From: Agriotes lineatus
Taxonomy: Eukaryota > Arthropoda > Insecta > Coleoptera > Elateridae
Length of the DNA: 64,000 bases
Assembly (NCBI GenBank): GCA_940337035.1
Contig: OW679203.1
Location: 75,717,061-75,781,060, forward strand
Reading direction: 5' to 3'
Part shown: one piece after another, positions 46,005 through 56,741 of the stretch
Layout: every line of letters starts with the position of its first letter
Numbering within the stretch: the stretch's first letter is position 1
Position numbers and translations under genes: made by a program
Notes under the pieces: generated by a model
What the model saw: only the letters and a program-made list of their open reading frames with translations
Database searches by the model: none
Told to the model about the DNA's origin: nothing

Positions 46005-46492
46005 AGCACCTATTGACCTAGAGAGCCGTCTCAGGCCCGACGGCGACGACGTCAGACACCTGGTTACAAGCAGAGTTTTTCTAAACTCGCCGACGACGCC
46101 CTCCAAAGTTTGGGCACTCGGGAAGGCCAAGTCGTGCTCGCAGGCGACGACGCCGTCCGTGAAGAAAATTTCCCGGTACCAGGACAGCGACACCGACGTG
46201 ATTAGGCCCGTTAATTGCGTCTGGAGTGGCTTAGCATCTCCGAGGCCGAGGAGCGTGCACCGGGAGTTTCCGTCTAATGAGCCAGAGGCCGCCGCCCACA
46301 GACACGCACTCGTGAAGCTAGGGTAACCCAGCGGCCATCTTCGCCAGCAAGAAACAGCACATAGTTAATCAAAATCCACTCACCTGGAGCAACAAAACAG
46401 CTGGCAAATAAAGCAAATTAAATGCATCGTCCGCCGCTTGAACACTGGGAATTTCACCGTTAAAACACCAGACGCACTAGGTATGCACACAA

Positions 46493-46620
46493 TGGTGACC
46501 CGCTAATCTGTCAAATTACCTGTTCAGGACCGGCGCGATGCCTTCGCGACGAGGGAACTAATGTACATACAGACTGTCCCGTAATAGTGTGCCACTGCCC
46601 GATTACCAGCGAGCGAAGCA
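46493..46620 (+). other. Primer-binding-like site and truncated leader
   Basis: TGGTGACCCGC directly follows the LTR end, as a tRNA primer site would. Sequence then ends in unrelated AT-rich DNA, so the internal region is lost. Confidence 0.45.
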
Positions 46621-46849
46621 CCCCGTTAGAAGAACTAATTTACTTTTATAAATGTCATTACATTCTTTTATTCTATGTGATTAATACAATTTAATTTAAT
46701 GTATTTAGTTAAAGAGTATTATACAATGGTAAGAAGTTATTCTGTGTTTCTATCCTACGTTACTATCTGAGTTTATTATTTGGATCTTGGCATTTCTGAG
46801 CTATTCCTGGGAAGCCAGTTTCAATCTGGTAGTTGTTGCAATTAAATTA

Positions 46850-47180
46850 AATTAAACTAGCCCGTCAGGCTACATTCTTATAATGCTAGATTCCAGATGC
46901 AATTGTGTTCAACGTTTTAAATGGAGCAAATTCACAACTCCAACAAAGTATGAATAAGGAAAAAGGATCTGCAGCGTAGGATCAATATAGTTTCTGGGAG
47001 GATATTAAAAAGAAAATTTGGCATTTCATCGAAGAAAATGGGTTTTTACTTTGGATACTTTATTGGGAGGAACTAAATTACATTCAAAAATTATACCACA
47101 CATTAAAAAAGGGTTAAAAGTACAAAATTGTGAATGGAAGGAAATTATTGTGTGAGAAGAGTAACCTTAGGTAGGAAGAA
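46850..47180 (+). pseudogene. Transposase-like gene relic, copy A, second part
   Basis: Resumes homology to 49400-49640. The frame gives FNVLNGANSQLQQ, DQYSFWEDIKKKIWHFIEEN and GFLLWILYWEELN after a likely intron acceptor (ATTCCAG). The helical, Lys-rich pattern resembles the linker of some arthropod mariner-like transposases. One in-frame stop. Confidence 0.4.
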
Positions 47181-47376
47181 TCTGATAGAGACTTAGAAGA
47201 CGAGTTGACGAGTTGTATTCCTCTTCGGAATCATTTTCCGAATAATTATCTAGAAGTGTATCCATCTACAGGGTTAGGCATAGCAATGTTACCAGTTTTA
47301 ACACTAAATATCTTTTTAAAAAAACTTAATTTTTTTATTTTTATCATAAATTGTTTTATAGGTACACATTTGGATT

Positions 47377-47670
47377 TTATGACTTAAAGATAGAATCTTT
47401 CAAATGACCACAATTTTCTGCAATGCAAGCTTGAAGACGTTGAGGGAAAATTGCTATAACTTGTCGTAACATTTCCTCTTTTTTGTTTCAAACGAACCCT
47501 TGATTTTGCCATTTCCTAATTCATCTGCGAATGGCCAGTCGAGATGGTGCATCCCCTCTGTCTCTGTCTCCAAATTCTGCACGAAACGTACGTTGTACTG
47601 CAGTGATTAAATGCAAATTTTCAAATTTCTGGACAACAAAACTTCTGGCTTGGAAAGGCAAGCGATCCAT
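47377..47670 (-). pseudogene. Mariner-like transposase, N- and C-terminal ends joined
   Basis: Starts at ATG 47668-47670 with MDRLPFQARSFVVQKFENLH, ITAVQRTFRAEFG and APSRLAIRR (stop) IRKWQNQG, the DUF4817-type HTH seen in many insect mariner-like transposases. It then jumps to MLRQVIAIFPQRLQACIAEN, which matches the extreme C-terminus ('F..RL..C....G.H'). The whole catalytic core is deleted. Two in-frame stops. Confidence 0.75.
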
Positions 47671-47779
47671 TTTTTAACTGTCACTAGTGGCATATCAAAT
47701 CTAAAGGTATGTAGAACAATTTATGGTAAGAATTAAAAATGAATTATGTTTTGTTCAAAAGATACTTAGTGTTAAAAAT

Positions 47780-48130
47780 CCAGGTTTCATAGCTTAGTGG
47801 TTAAGCATTCTGGCTACTGATCTAAGAGTCGAGAGTTCGATCCCCAATTCCGGTGAGGTTTTAAAAATAAAAAAATGCAGATGAAAGCCTCTACAGAATG
47901 CCACCATTCGGAAGTGATGTAAAGCCTCGGGTCCCATGTTACTACGATGTGTAGCATATAAAAGATCCCTAACTAGGGTGGGAACTCTTCAATATCGGCA
48001 AAATTTTAAGTAGGACTAAGGTACCTGGTACTCTGCATGCCTAGACCTTGTCCAGGGATTTGGCAAAAAAGGCCTATGAAAGCGTACTTGCATCAGTCTC
48101 CCCACAATAAATAATATCTAACTAACTAAC
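47780..48130 (+). mobile_element. tRNA-derived SINE with 13-bp target duplication
   Basis: A box 47790-47800 (TAGCTTAGTGG) and B box 47833-47843 (GAGTTCGATCC) in tRNA spacing, about 280 nt of body, and a (TAAC)n tail. Exact flanking duplications TAGTGTTAAAAAT at 47767-47779 and 48131-48143 define the 351-bp insertion. Confidence 0.92.
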
Positions 48131-48169
48131 TAGTGTTAAAAATGGCAACATTGCTATGCCGAATCTGTA

Positions 48170-49039
48170 CATTCTAGTAAATTATCTTATCATATATTTA
48201 AAAAAAATGTTTTATCAGAGTATTTTGAAATACCTGCCATATGTTTAGCACAAATAATAACTTCTACAGCACAGATCTGTAAACAAAAATATGTTAATGT
48301 GCGGCCAGAAGTGACCCAAAAAAATTCGAAATTATTTCAGTCCTTATTAAGTATAGGTAATACTGCTTATGACTTTATACATTGCCAGTTGTACCAAGTT
48401 TTTGACATTACTAGTGTTTTTCTTTGTAACCAACTAAAGTGCGTTAAAAACCGTTATTAAGTGGCCTTGTGTCAAACAGTAATTTTTGAAAGTCATGTAA
48501 CTTGTTTTATGGATTGCGTATGCACACAACCTCACTTTTACAAGTGCCAACTCAAGTGACATTTGCAATGGCAATATATTTTAAAAAATATACCCACTTC
48601 GAGTGGTATTTGGGACGACTATTTAACAATGTTAATACATAACGATTGACTTTATTGAAAAATAAATCGAAAATTAATATAATTATTCATTCTCAATTAA
48701 ATTCAACTTCCAAAACCCAATATTTAATTTTTTTTGCGCAAGCCAAACTTTACACAGTTTGTTGATGTTTATCGTGCGTAACCTAGCGACATCACTAAGG
48801 AGAGAATATCGCTGCTAAGTGATATTTCGCAACAAGACTTAGTTTTTGAGTGGGTACATTGTTTTTTTGAATATTTTGCCCAATATTTAGCGATATACTG
48901 TTCTTATTGGTTGAAAAAGACATTGGCTTATGTATTATCGTGTTGAATAGTCACCGACATGTAGTGATAAGACAAAATCTACTTCAAAACCCTCTCGATA
49001 AAGTTTTTTTTTGCGAGCGTAACTTACACCGTTACAAAA
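48170..49039. other. Unassigned AT-rich stretch
   Basis: No gene recognised. CGTAACCTAGCGACATCAC near 48776 may belong to the repeat that continues at 49100. Confidence 0.4.
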
Positions 49040-49145
49040 ATGCAAATGATAAGCCTGCTCTGAATCATAAAGAAAAAACAGACTATAGCCATAGTAACTA
49101 TAGTCTGTTTTTTGCCTCATGATTCAGAACAGGCTTTGCATTTAT
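49040..49145. repeat. Hairpin, ~45-bp arms
   Basis: AAGCCTGCTCTGAATCATAA...AACAGACTATAG against CTATAGTCTGTTTTTTGC...GATTCAGAACAGGCTT, spacer 9 nt. The right arm is homologous to 45000-45030. Confidence 0.85.
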
Positions 49146-49640
49146 ATTATTTTAGCAGCGTACAACAGTTATAAAATATACCTAGCGTTAAGATCAAGAT
49201 CGACGGGATTGACACTTCGGTAAAGTTTAATAAAATGCCGTGAAAAAGCAGTATTAACAGTAAAACCAAAGAGGCTATAAAACGCTGTTTTACTAATATA
49301 AAATAAGTCGATAGTAACTTAAGTAAAATAGCCGTCACTGGAAGAGTTGGTCAAATATTTGAAGTAAGTATTAAGATTTAAACAAATATTAATTTTCTAA
49401 CAATTTCTTATAATGCAACTGTGTTTAATATTCTAAATGAAGAAAAATCACAAATCCAGCAATTATCGAATCACTATATGAATAAAGAAAAGACATTTCT
49501 AACTTGGGAGGAATATAGTTTTAGGGAGGAGTTGAGATTTTCTTACTTTGGATAATTCATTGAGGATGTGCAAAAGAGAAACTAAATTATGCCAGGAGCC
49601 GTTCAAAATTATAATTTCGGCGGAGATTGCTTTTTAAGGA
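49100..49640 (+). pseudogene. Transposase-like gene relic, copy B
   Basis: Uninterrupted homologue of 44990-45245 plus 46850-47180. Frames: INSKTKEAIKRCFTNIK (stop), SNLSKIAVTGRVGQIFE ending at a GTAAGT donor near 49363, then NILNEEKSQIQQLSNHYMNK and WEEYSFREELRFSYF. The exon-intron layout is shared by both copies, so the ancestral element had an intron. Several stops; inactive. Confidence 0.45.
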
Positions 49641-49883
49641 AATATTGGAAACAATTTTGTATGTCACTCGTGAATAAAAATATTGTATCCACTCTTCTTT
49701 TTTAATGGATAAAAATTCTCATTATTCACTTGTATTACTACAAATAACAATATTTTTTCACGTCTGGGAACAAAACACGGCTTCTACGATACCAAAATCG
49801 TGACAGAAATAATGAATTACTCCCTAGAGGAGAGAAAATTGCCTAGGGAGTTTTCATTATGACTGAAACAACAAGAAATTTTA

Positions 49884-49990
49884 ATTATGTCAAATTCGAG
49901 GTTAGCAGGTTAGGTTTGGCGTCAGTCTGTGTCAAAGCTGATGCAAAACCTAACCTGATAACCTCGAATTTGACATAGACTGACAGTCCC
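49884..49990. repeat. Core palindrome, copy 3
   Basis: ATGTCAAATTCGAGGTTAGC against AACCTCGAATTTGACATA, with AGTCTGTGTCAAAGCTGA in the loop side. Same core as at about 17510-17630 and 18885-18970, but the outer arms are unrelated. Confidence 0.85.
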
Positions 49991-51290
49991 ACCAACTTTA
50001 AAATTTATCATAGGCTACTAATTTTAAAGCACAGATCATTTTAAACTAATTGTGACTAAAATGTCAATAAATTACGTTTTAAAAAACCAGATCTGTAGTT
50101 TTAAATCTTCCTGCAACGTGAAAAAAATAGTATATGCAATTCGTAGAGACTGCTATTTTGCTTCAGTGCTATGTGACTCTCGGGCTTGGCCTCGACTCAC
50201 AAATTGCACCTCAGAAAAATAACGCATTTCTCTCCCTCATTGCATAATCTACTATTTACGCGGACGCTTTTCGAGGTGAAAGTACAGGTGAGCATCGAAT
50301 TCGATATCTATGGCAATAAATTCCAAAACAATAATTATACCCATACTATTGTTAGAATATATATTATATGCTAATCACGTACCCTTCTTTTTTAGTCGGT
50401 GTTCTGGTGAACTGTTTTCGCCTTGCCACCATCGCGCTATTTGCATTGCTAAAAACTGGTTGAAACTTACTATACAATTCATTCTGGACGACAACGGTGA
50501 ATAGTGCTAAATTTAGAATGGCAGTAAGTAATCCGTTGCACTTACTTTTAATCGTAAACGGCGATACTGTTTGTAATCGCTCATGCACCAACCAATTGGC
50601 GATTTTACAACCAAGTTTCCTTTAGATTCGTGGGTTATCTCGTTGAAATCCCCGGAAATAGCGGTGCGAAGTAATCGAGTGAAGAGTACTTTTCCGTTCG
50701 AAAAGGCGAGCCAAACTGCATTAATATTAAGAACAATTGAAATAAAAATTGTGGAACTCTCAGCATGAATTTATTTGATAATCTAAGAATAAAGTTATCA
50801 AATGTAGGTTTAATTAAAATATTATAAAACACTAATTAATTAATTAAATGTAGTATAATAACATTTTTAAATCGAACTGTTTAAGTTAGAATAATTCTAA
50901 TAATAAATAGTTCAAGAACGCAAAAGTATTTCGTGTTCTGTTTACGAAACTGGATCAATTCGCCCATTGAAAACAGAATGAAAATGCCAACATTCTTTGA
51001 CAGTTTTCGAAAATAGTATATTGTTCTATTAGGATAAGCAATTATGTTGGCATCTGAGAGACGAAGCGCAGCGTAGCCGAGCGACTCCAAAAATTGCGAG
51101 TCAAACAGAGCTAATTCTAATTCGAATAATACATATTGTAGTTACTCCCCTGACTGCTATTTTGTTATTTTGGATGAGACAGCATAAATGTAATATTTAA
51201 TATGTTAATATTTTATGCCCTGCTCAAAGTTTATCTGTGAGTAAATTTAGGCTGGTTAAAATTAAAATGTAACACTCAATTACTCAAATA
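49991..51290. other. AT-rich stretch with short palindromes
   Basis: Foldbacks near 50125-50255 (ATAGTATATGCAATT... with ...GCATAATCTACTATTT) and near 51000-51130 (GACGAAGCGCAGCGTAGCCGAGC tip). No gene supported. Confidence 0.4.
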
Positions 51291-51711
51291 AATGATTGTA
51301 TGCCCCTTTTCTATTTTATTCAATCGCAACTATTAATTACGCTAGCTCAATGGGAAAACATGAGCACTGTCTCAGGTTAGGTTCCGAAGTTGACTATATT
51401 TTTGATCTGAATTTTACTATAGCCAGCAATTCTAAATCAGTAGTTCAAATACGCGACGTTAGTCCAAATCTTCACAATCTGTCAAATTACACAAAATGTT
51501 CGCCCAGTGCAACAGCGATTCTTTGAACGTTTAAACTCGTGAAAATATAAGAAAACATCAGGTAATTATTCAAATTTTCTCGCTAGGCAACATTTATCAC
51601 TGTTTTGTTTTAGTAATGACGTAGGACAGACGCCGTCTGATCAATTGTTGTGGTCGCTTGGAATTCTCGCTAAATTTGCAAAATTTGATCACGCCTTGCT
51701 TATTACGTAAA
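51291..51711. other. 3' flank of the minus-strand gene
   Basis: A minus-strand AATAAA near 51313-51318 could serve the gene ending at 51712. No other feature. Confidence 0.35.
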
Positions 51712-52090
51712 CTACGGCGTAGATGGAGCTTTGTAAACTAGCTGATCCACTTCGGCAATGTTTGATCTCGTATTTTGCTGCTTTTTCCCAAACTTTAACA
51801 CTTAAATCGCTGGCATAACCTTACCTCGTTTGCTGGCTTTGGAGCTGCTTGCGGCAATGCTGCTCGGGTTTCCTGCTGGAGATGTTCGTCTGGCTGAAGA
51901 AGGTGGTTGAGACGTTCTTGCAAAGTCGTACTATCCCCTGGGCTTTTGTCCTCTGGTTTCCACTGCCTTATTTTTTTGTAGATGGGCCTCGAAATTTTGA
52001 AGTGCTCGCTCCCGATGTCGCCGTAGATGGAATCGGAGAATTTAAAATTTTTGTGTGGCAGAAACTTCCACCAACGATACCACATAAACA
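51712..52090 (-). CDS. Last two exons of an unrecognised host gene
   Basis: Exon 51825-52090 (acceptor CATCGCAG, donor GAG|GTAAGG) joins a last exon 51712-51777 (acceptor AAAAAGCAG) after a 47-nt intron. Both are in phase 0 at the junction and end in TAG: ...PKPANE-QNTRSNIAEVDQLVY then KAPSTP. The preceding part reads WYRWWKFLPHKNFKFSDSIY, ISRPIYKKIRQWKPED and TTLQERLNHLLQPDE. Sequence just before the acceptor codes a hydrophobic LLFIVPIAVF stretch, so a membrane segment followed by a cytoplasmic tail is possible, though a stop lies three codons upstream. Balanced codon use and clean splicing argue for a real gene. Family not recognised; upstream exons not found. Confidence 0.6.
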
Positions 52091-53453
52091 CTGCGATGGG
52101 GACAATAAAAAGCAATACTTTTTAACTGGTAAATGCTTGTTCAATAGTCAAAAAATGTATTTCAAAGTGGAGCACAAAACTGACAAACTTGTAATAATTT
52201 TTAATTCATGTGTTCTCTCATGTTTAACAATATAGCATCTAGTTGCTAAGATACGGTGTTATGCTTATGTTAATGGTAAACAGGTTTGATAATTAATGTA
52301 CATAAAAAAATAAATTTGAGTACATAAATTAGAATTAATATTTTTCTTAAAATCTAAATTATTGTCTTTCTCTTACAACTAAAATGGATCTATTGCGTCA
52401 CACACACAAACGCTTGTTATTATTTGGTTACTGCACTGCTTTGCACTATTTTTATTAATTATTAACGCACTGGCATATTAGAGTTCCACCATTTTCCTTC
52501 TTTTATCTCCTTTCCTGTTGCCTGCTTCTCGAATTGCTCTTTGCAATGTTTTGTTATCCTTCATCTTGCTTAATTCACCTCACAATTTTTACTATGCTTG
52601 GCTTTATTTAAAACTACGCTCCTTTTAAAATGCACATAACAAACTCTTTGTGTCTATTAATTTCCTTCGGTCTGGCTTCACATTATGCACAAACCTATTC
52701 TTTTATTATTTTAATTTATTTAAAAGTCAATTTCGAACCCTGTGAAGATAAGCTTTGCCTTTGCGTTCTTTTCTCGACTATTTTACTGTTTCTCGCATCT
52801 CATTTTCAATGCAATTAATATTTTACTTTAGTTTAACATTGCAATTGCATAAAACATCCCAACTTTGTGCTTATTTAATCGGTCAATTATCCTGCACTGC
52901 AAACAGAGCCAAGTTGTGGGCGTAATACCATCTCAATATATATTTTTTCTGTACTCAAGAAAAGCACAAAATTTTAAATAATTGATTGCTTTGACGTTTC
53001 TCATTTAAAAAGTATTGAAAAAATTGCATCCATAGGCGAGCACGTAGAACTTACTTTCAGTTCATAAGAAGTAAAGTTACTTTACAATTAAAATATTTTT
53101 TTTATATTTACTGTGTGTTCTAGATTTTATCGTAGATAAAATATTTATATATATATATTTAACTCTGCCCCACCCGTGACTAAAGACTAGCTTTACGCAC
53201 TTGCGTCGTAAATTACCATTAAATCCTATGAACTAAAAGTATTGCCTAATGTATACTTTTTGTATAAGTAAAATGTAAAATGTATTTAAACGCCAGCTGA
53301 AGCTAAGTGACTTACTAGGAATTAATTTAATGTCAGGCGTCTGGAAGTCTTGACTAATATAGAACTGTGTAGTTCGTGACTACGGGGTCTAGATAGTTTT
53401 GCTTGCAAGGCGCTCATTTTACGCGTGCGCTAATTATCCGTGGAAATAGATAC
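52091..53453. other. Unassigned AT-rich stretch
   Basis: Would hold introns or upstream exons of the minus-strand gene, but none could be identified. Contains a TA-rich stretch near 53140-53160. Confidence 0.4.
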
Positions 53454-53535
53454 CGTAACACCAGGGGCGGATGGGCAACATCTTAGTGGCCCGGGAAATA
53501 ATATTTGTCGGCCCTTTTTTAATTTCCGGATATGG

Positions 53536-54574
53536 CTAAAATATACATTTACAGGGTGTTACGCATTTTTCCTTTAAAATTAAATAGAGCATTTGCAATA
53601 TTGAATTTACAGTTGTTTTAGATAATAAACTTACGAATGATCCAGATCTACTTTGTTGTCCTTTTTCATGGATATTTTTGCTTTTTTCGATGACCTCATT
53701 TAAATGTTCTTTTAAGTGTACATCATATTTACTTACTAACAATATTAATTCCAAAAAGTTACCATGGTCTAATGTGGGATCAGCTAAAGTATATGCAGCT
53801 TCATATTTCTTTCCTCTATAACTTAATCCGCGTTTTCCAATAAGTTTTATAATGTCTATAATCACTTCTAATAATCGTCGTTTTTTCTTTATTTGCTGCT
53901 ATCTGATATTTAATCTAGATGAAAGAAGCAAATTGGAAATGTCCTTTTGATTCTTGCACATAAAGTATGCTCTAACGGAATGTTCATGTTCACTGCTTAC
54001 TTCATGCCCTGAATTCGTTGATAAGTGTGCGAAAAGTCATTCATACCAAGAACAAATCGATTTTCGTGCTTTGCGTATACTAGACATACAGTACAAAACA
54101 ACTTAAAAGTTTTTTCATTGTATGTTAGCCAGTTCCTTACTGTGCCATTTTTCATTTTGAAGGCTTTTTCGCGTTTAAAAAACTCAATTAAAGCTGGTTG
54201 TCTCGGATGAAATAAAAAAAAAATTTTGAATGTCGTACAAATTTGGCTTTTTAAAATATCTATCATAGTGACTATCAGTAATATTAATTGCGGATTGAAA
54301 GCTTGATTTTGCTTCGTTGGTTTTTGCAATGCTTTGAAAATTACAAGAAGTTGTTAAAACAGTAGACGTGGACGCTTGGTTTTCACCTTCGTTTTCTATT
54401 CTTGTTTCAACTTGAGAACTTACGGATTCAGGAAACGAAACAATTTTTTTCTGATAATTCTTGAGATGGTTGCGGTTGACTAATAATAGAAGAAGAGGCT
54501 ATTGACTTGTGTGCCTCAGCTTCCATTGCTTTCTTTCTCTTTTCCGCTCCTCCGTTCAGTTTATCTTTGTCCAT
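53536..54574 (-). pseudogene. hAT transposase, TTF-type zinc finger, truncated
   Basis: Starts MDKDKLNGGAEKRKKAMEAE (ATG at 54572-54574), then HYDRYFKKPNLYDIQNF, a frameshift in an A-run near 54220, HPRQPALIEFFKR, KMKNGTVRNWLTYNEKTFKL, FCTVCLVYAKHE and DFSHTYQRI: the TTF/BED-like zinc-binding N-terminus of ZMYM1-like hAT transposases. Continues SVRAYFMCKNQKDI, stop, LIGKRGLSYRG, AAYTLADPTLDHGNFLELIL and the SLLSKTTVN segment before ending. The RNase H-like catalytic core and C-terminal dimerisation domain are deleted, so it is inactive. Confidence 0.88.
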
Positions 54575-54603
54575 TTTTTAATGATTTAATATATATATAT
54601 ATA

Positions 54604-55540
54604 CAGGGTGAGGCACATAAAGTGTTACAGAGCAATAGCACTCAAACTATTGATCATATCCAAAAATGTTTCAGACAAAAGTTTCAGTGAAAGCTGAAGC
54701 TACGTCAAGGTCAACTCCAGATTTTTAAATGGAACTATGTATTTTTTTTTATGACATTATTACCGATTTTAAGACAAATTCAGCTACCTGCAACACAAGG
54801 TCATTCTAATTAGCAAAGTATGAAGATAGTCAAAAAATCGAAAAATATCGGAATAATCACTTTCAAAGGATCCACTAACCTTGGTTTGGTTCTACCTACA
54901 GAAGATGCTCGAAGTGATGACCCTCGACTTGTAAGCACTTGTTAATTCGCTGATGAAAAAACCGTCTAACTTCAGCTAACATTTGTGGTGTAATTTCGGT
55001 ACATGCTCGTCGTATTCTGTCTTTCATGTCGTCAGGCGTGGTAGGTGCTACTGCCATTACGCGATCTTTGACAAAACCCCATAAAAAGTAATCTGCTGAT
55101 GTTAGATCTGGCGATCGAGGTGGCCAAGCTACAGGACCGCCTCGTCCTATCCACTTTTCTCCAAAAATCTCATTCATCACTTGTCTTAAACACAGAGCAT
55201 AATGGGGTGGTGCACCGTCGTGTTGACTCGTGTTTGTTGCACTGTTGCATTTTTCTATTTTTCGACTATTTTCATACTTTGCGTGACTAGAATGACCTTG
55301 TGTTTCAGGTCGCTGAATTTGTCTTCAAATCGGTAATAATGTCATCGAAAAAAAAATACATGGTTCCATTTAAAAAAGTGGAGTTGACCTTGACGTAGTT
55401 TCAGCGCCTCCACCGATAAAAAAATGGCTGGTCCAGTATGACGGCCTTCTCGAACACTGAAACTTTTGTCTGAAACATTTTTGGATGTGATCAATAGTTT
55501 GAGTGCTATTGCTCTGTAACACCTTATGTGCCTCACCCCG
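54604..55540. mobile_element. Mariner-like element nested in the hAT element
   Basis: TA-flanked (54602-54603, 55541-55542). About 85-bp inverted repeats (CRGGGTGAGGCACATAARGT through GACAAAAGTTTCAGTG) continue after a ~70-bp gap in the right arm for another ~55 bp. It lies 29 bp upstream of the hAT transposase start, in a TATATA microsatellite. Confidence 0.9.
54896..55180 (-). pseudogene. Mariner-like transposase C-terminal fragment
   Basis: MNEIFGEKWIGRGGPVAWPP then RSPDLTSADYFLWGFVKDRV with the third catalytic Asp, and MLAEVRRFFHQRINKCLQ, GHHFEHLL at the C-terminus. About 95 codons survive of an expected ~350. Same broad family as the fragment at 47377-47670. Confidence 0.85.
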
Positions 55541-56741
55541 TATATTATAATACGGCGATAATGGATAAACCTAAACCATATTTTTATTAAATTCTTTTTA
55601 CAAATTTTGTTATTTTAATTACATTAAGTCCGATTCGAATAATCAGGGTAAATAACACACGCAAAACACAAAGCACTTTAAGCCTGCTCTTACACAGTTT
55701 TATACGTTAAATTTCTGTGACCGAATGATTCCGTAGCCGTATGAAAACTAAATATTTCTAATCGCTGGTGGTACTTACTTCTTTCTTTTTTAGTCAAAAA
55801 TTGAATTTGTCCCTCTCATTTCATAAAATCGAATAGTAAGCAATTCATAGCGCGTGACGTGTGACTTATCTTAATTACCACAAAATAAACAAAACATAAA
55901 AGTTTGAGAGTTATTTATGGGCAGTCGGAAGAAGAAAGATAAAAACTCAATTGTTTGCTGATTAATTATATAGGCAAATAATAGTGTAAAATACAGAAAA
56001 ATGTACAAAAATCATACAAAAATTTGTTAAGAAAATGAAAAATTCATTCCGGTTCTTTTTTTTCGGTAAGTACATGTTTATGAAGATAGGTTGGTAGATC
56101 ACTTAGACGTACTTTCAGCCACCGGCCCTGCGGGCCTCTGAAAAGCCGGCCCACCGGGAAATTTCCCGATTCGTCTTATGGCCCATCCGCCCCTGCGTAA
56201 CACACACAACTTTGATACCTTCATATGGGCATATAGTTCTATTTAGTTCTAATTAGATATATCTGTTATCGCCGTAAACGCATAGATCTCCAGTACGAGT
56301 GCATCAATATCAATTAAATATACCAGCAAAATTTCATATTTTTTTTTCAAGAAACCTCACATTTTTAACAAATTGCCACAAAACGCGAGTTATTAAGATA
56401 ATGGAATAAAGGTTTTAGATTTTGAATTACCAGCAATTACTCATTTTGCTAACTAACACACTAATTAATGAATCGAAGAAGTACTGTATTGACTAATTTT
56501 GCAAAATTGCAATGCCACATGAACTCTATTGTCATTTGAAGTAATCAAAGTTGTGTGTGTATTACGGTATCTATTTCAATGGATAATTAGAATTTGTCAC
56601 AAGTCGCAGACTGAGAGATATTGTTGTAAGATGGTTCTACAAGATTTCAGAATAGAATAATAACAGAAACAAAATGTTATTGAATAGATTTTTAACGTGT
56701 AAACAATTTTATATAAGTTGAAGAAGACATGTCGAAATATA

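Larger units (their letters stand above)
45518..46491 (+). mobile_element. LTR of a retrotransposon with promoter and poly(A) signal
   Basis: Starts TGTAACGTTTCGCCC and ends CACACA just before a primer-binding-like TGGTGACCCGC (46493). Contains TATAAAA (45731-45737), a 3x50-bp tandem repeat downstream of the start region, and AATAAA (46407-46412) about 80 bp before the end. This order fits a 974-bp LTR. Only about 100 bp of leader follows; no gag/pol is present. Its first 70 bp resemble the minus-strand block ending at 20749. Confidence 0.6.
47269..48167. mobile_element. Mariner-like deletion derivative carrying a SINE
   Basis: Ends TACAGGGTTAGGCATAGCAA and, inverted, TACAGATTCGGCATAGCAAT with continued match through GTTTTAACACTAA. 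TA borders (47267-47268, 48168-48169). The interior encodes N- and C-terminal transposase pieces. A SINE (47780-48130) is inserted in the right inverted repeat. Confidence 0.75.
53462..56195. mobile_element. hAT transposon, deleted, with nested mariner element
   Basis: Termini CAGGGGCGGATGGGC at both ends (15 of 15), flanked by exact CGTAACAC duplications (53454-53461, 56196-56203). 2734 bp including a 937-bp mariner derivative at 54604-55540. The transposase is on the minus strand and truncated. Confidence 0.92.

Noticed and set aside
45930..46193. Minus-strand 87-codon ORF in the LTR
   Set aside because: Caused by GC-rich LTR and tandem-repeat sequence; Arg/Ser-rich without motif.
51849..52235. 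Plus-strand ORF of 128 codons
   Set aside because: It is antisense to the spliced minus-strand exons, which have consistent splice phase and a terminal stop.
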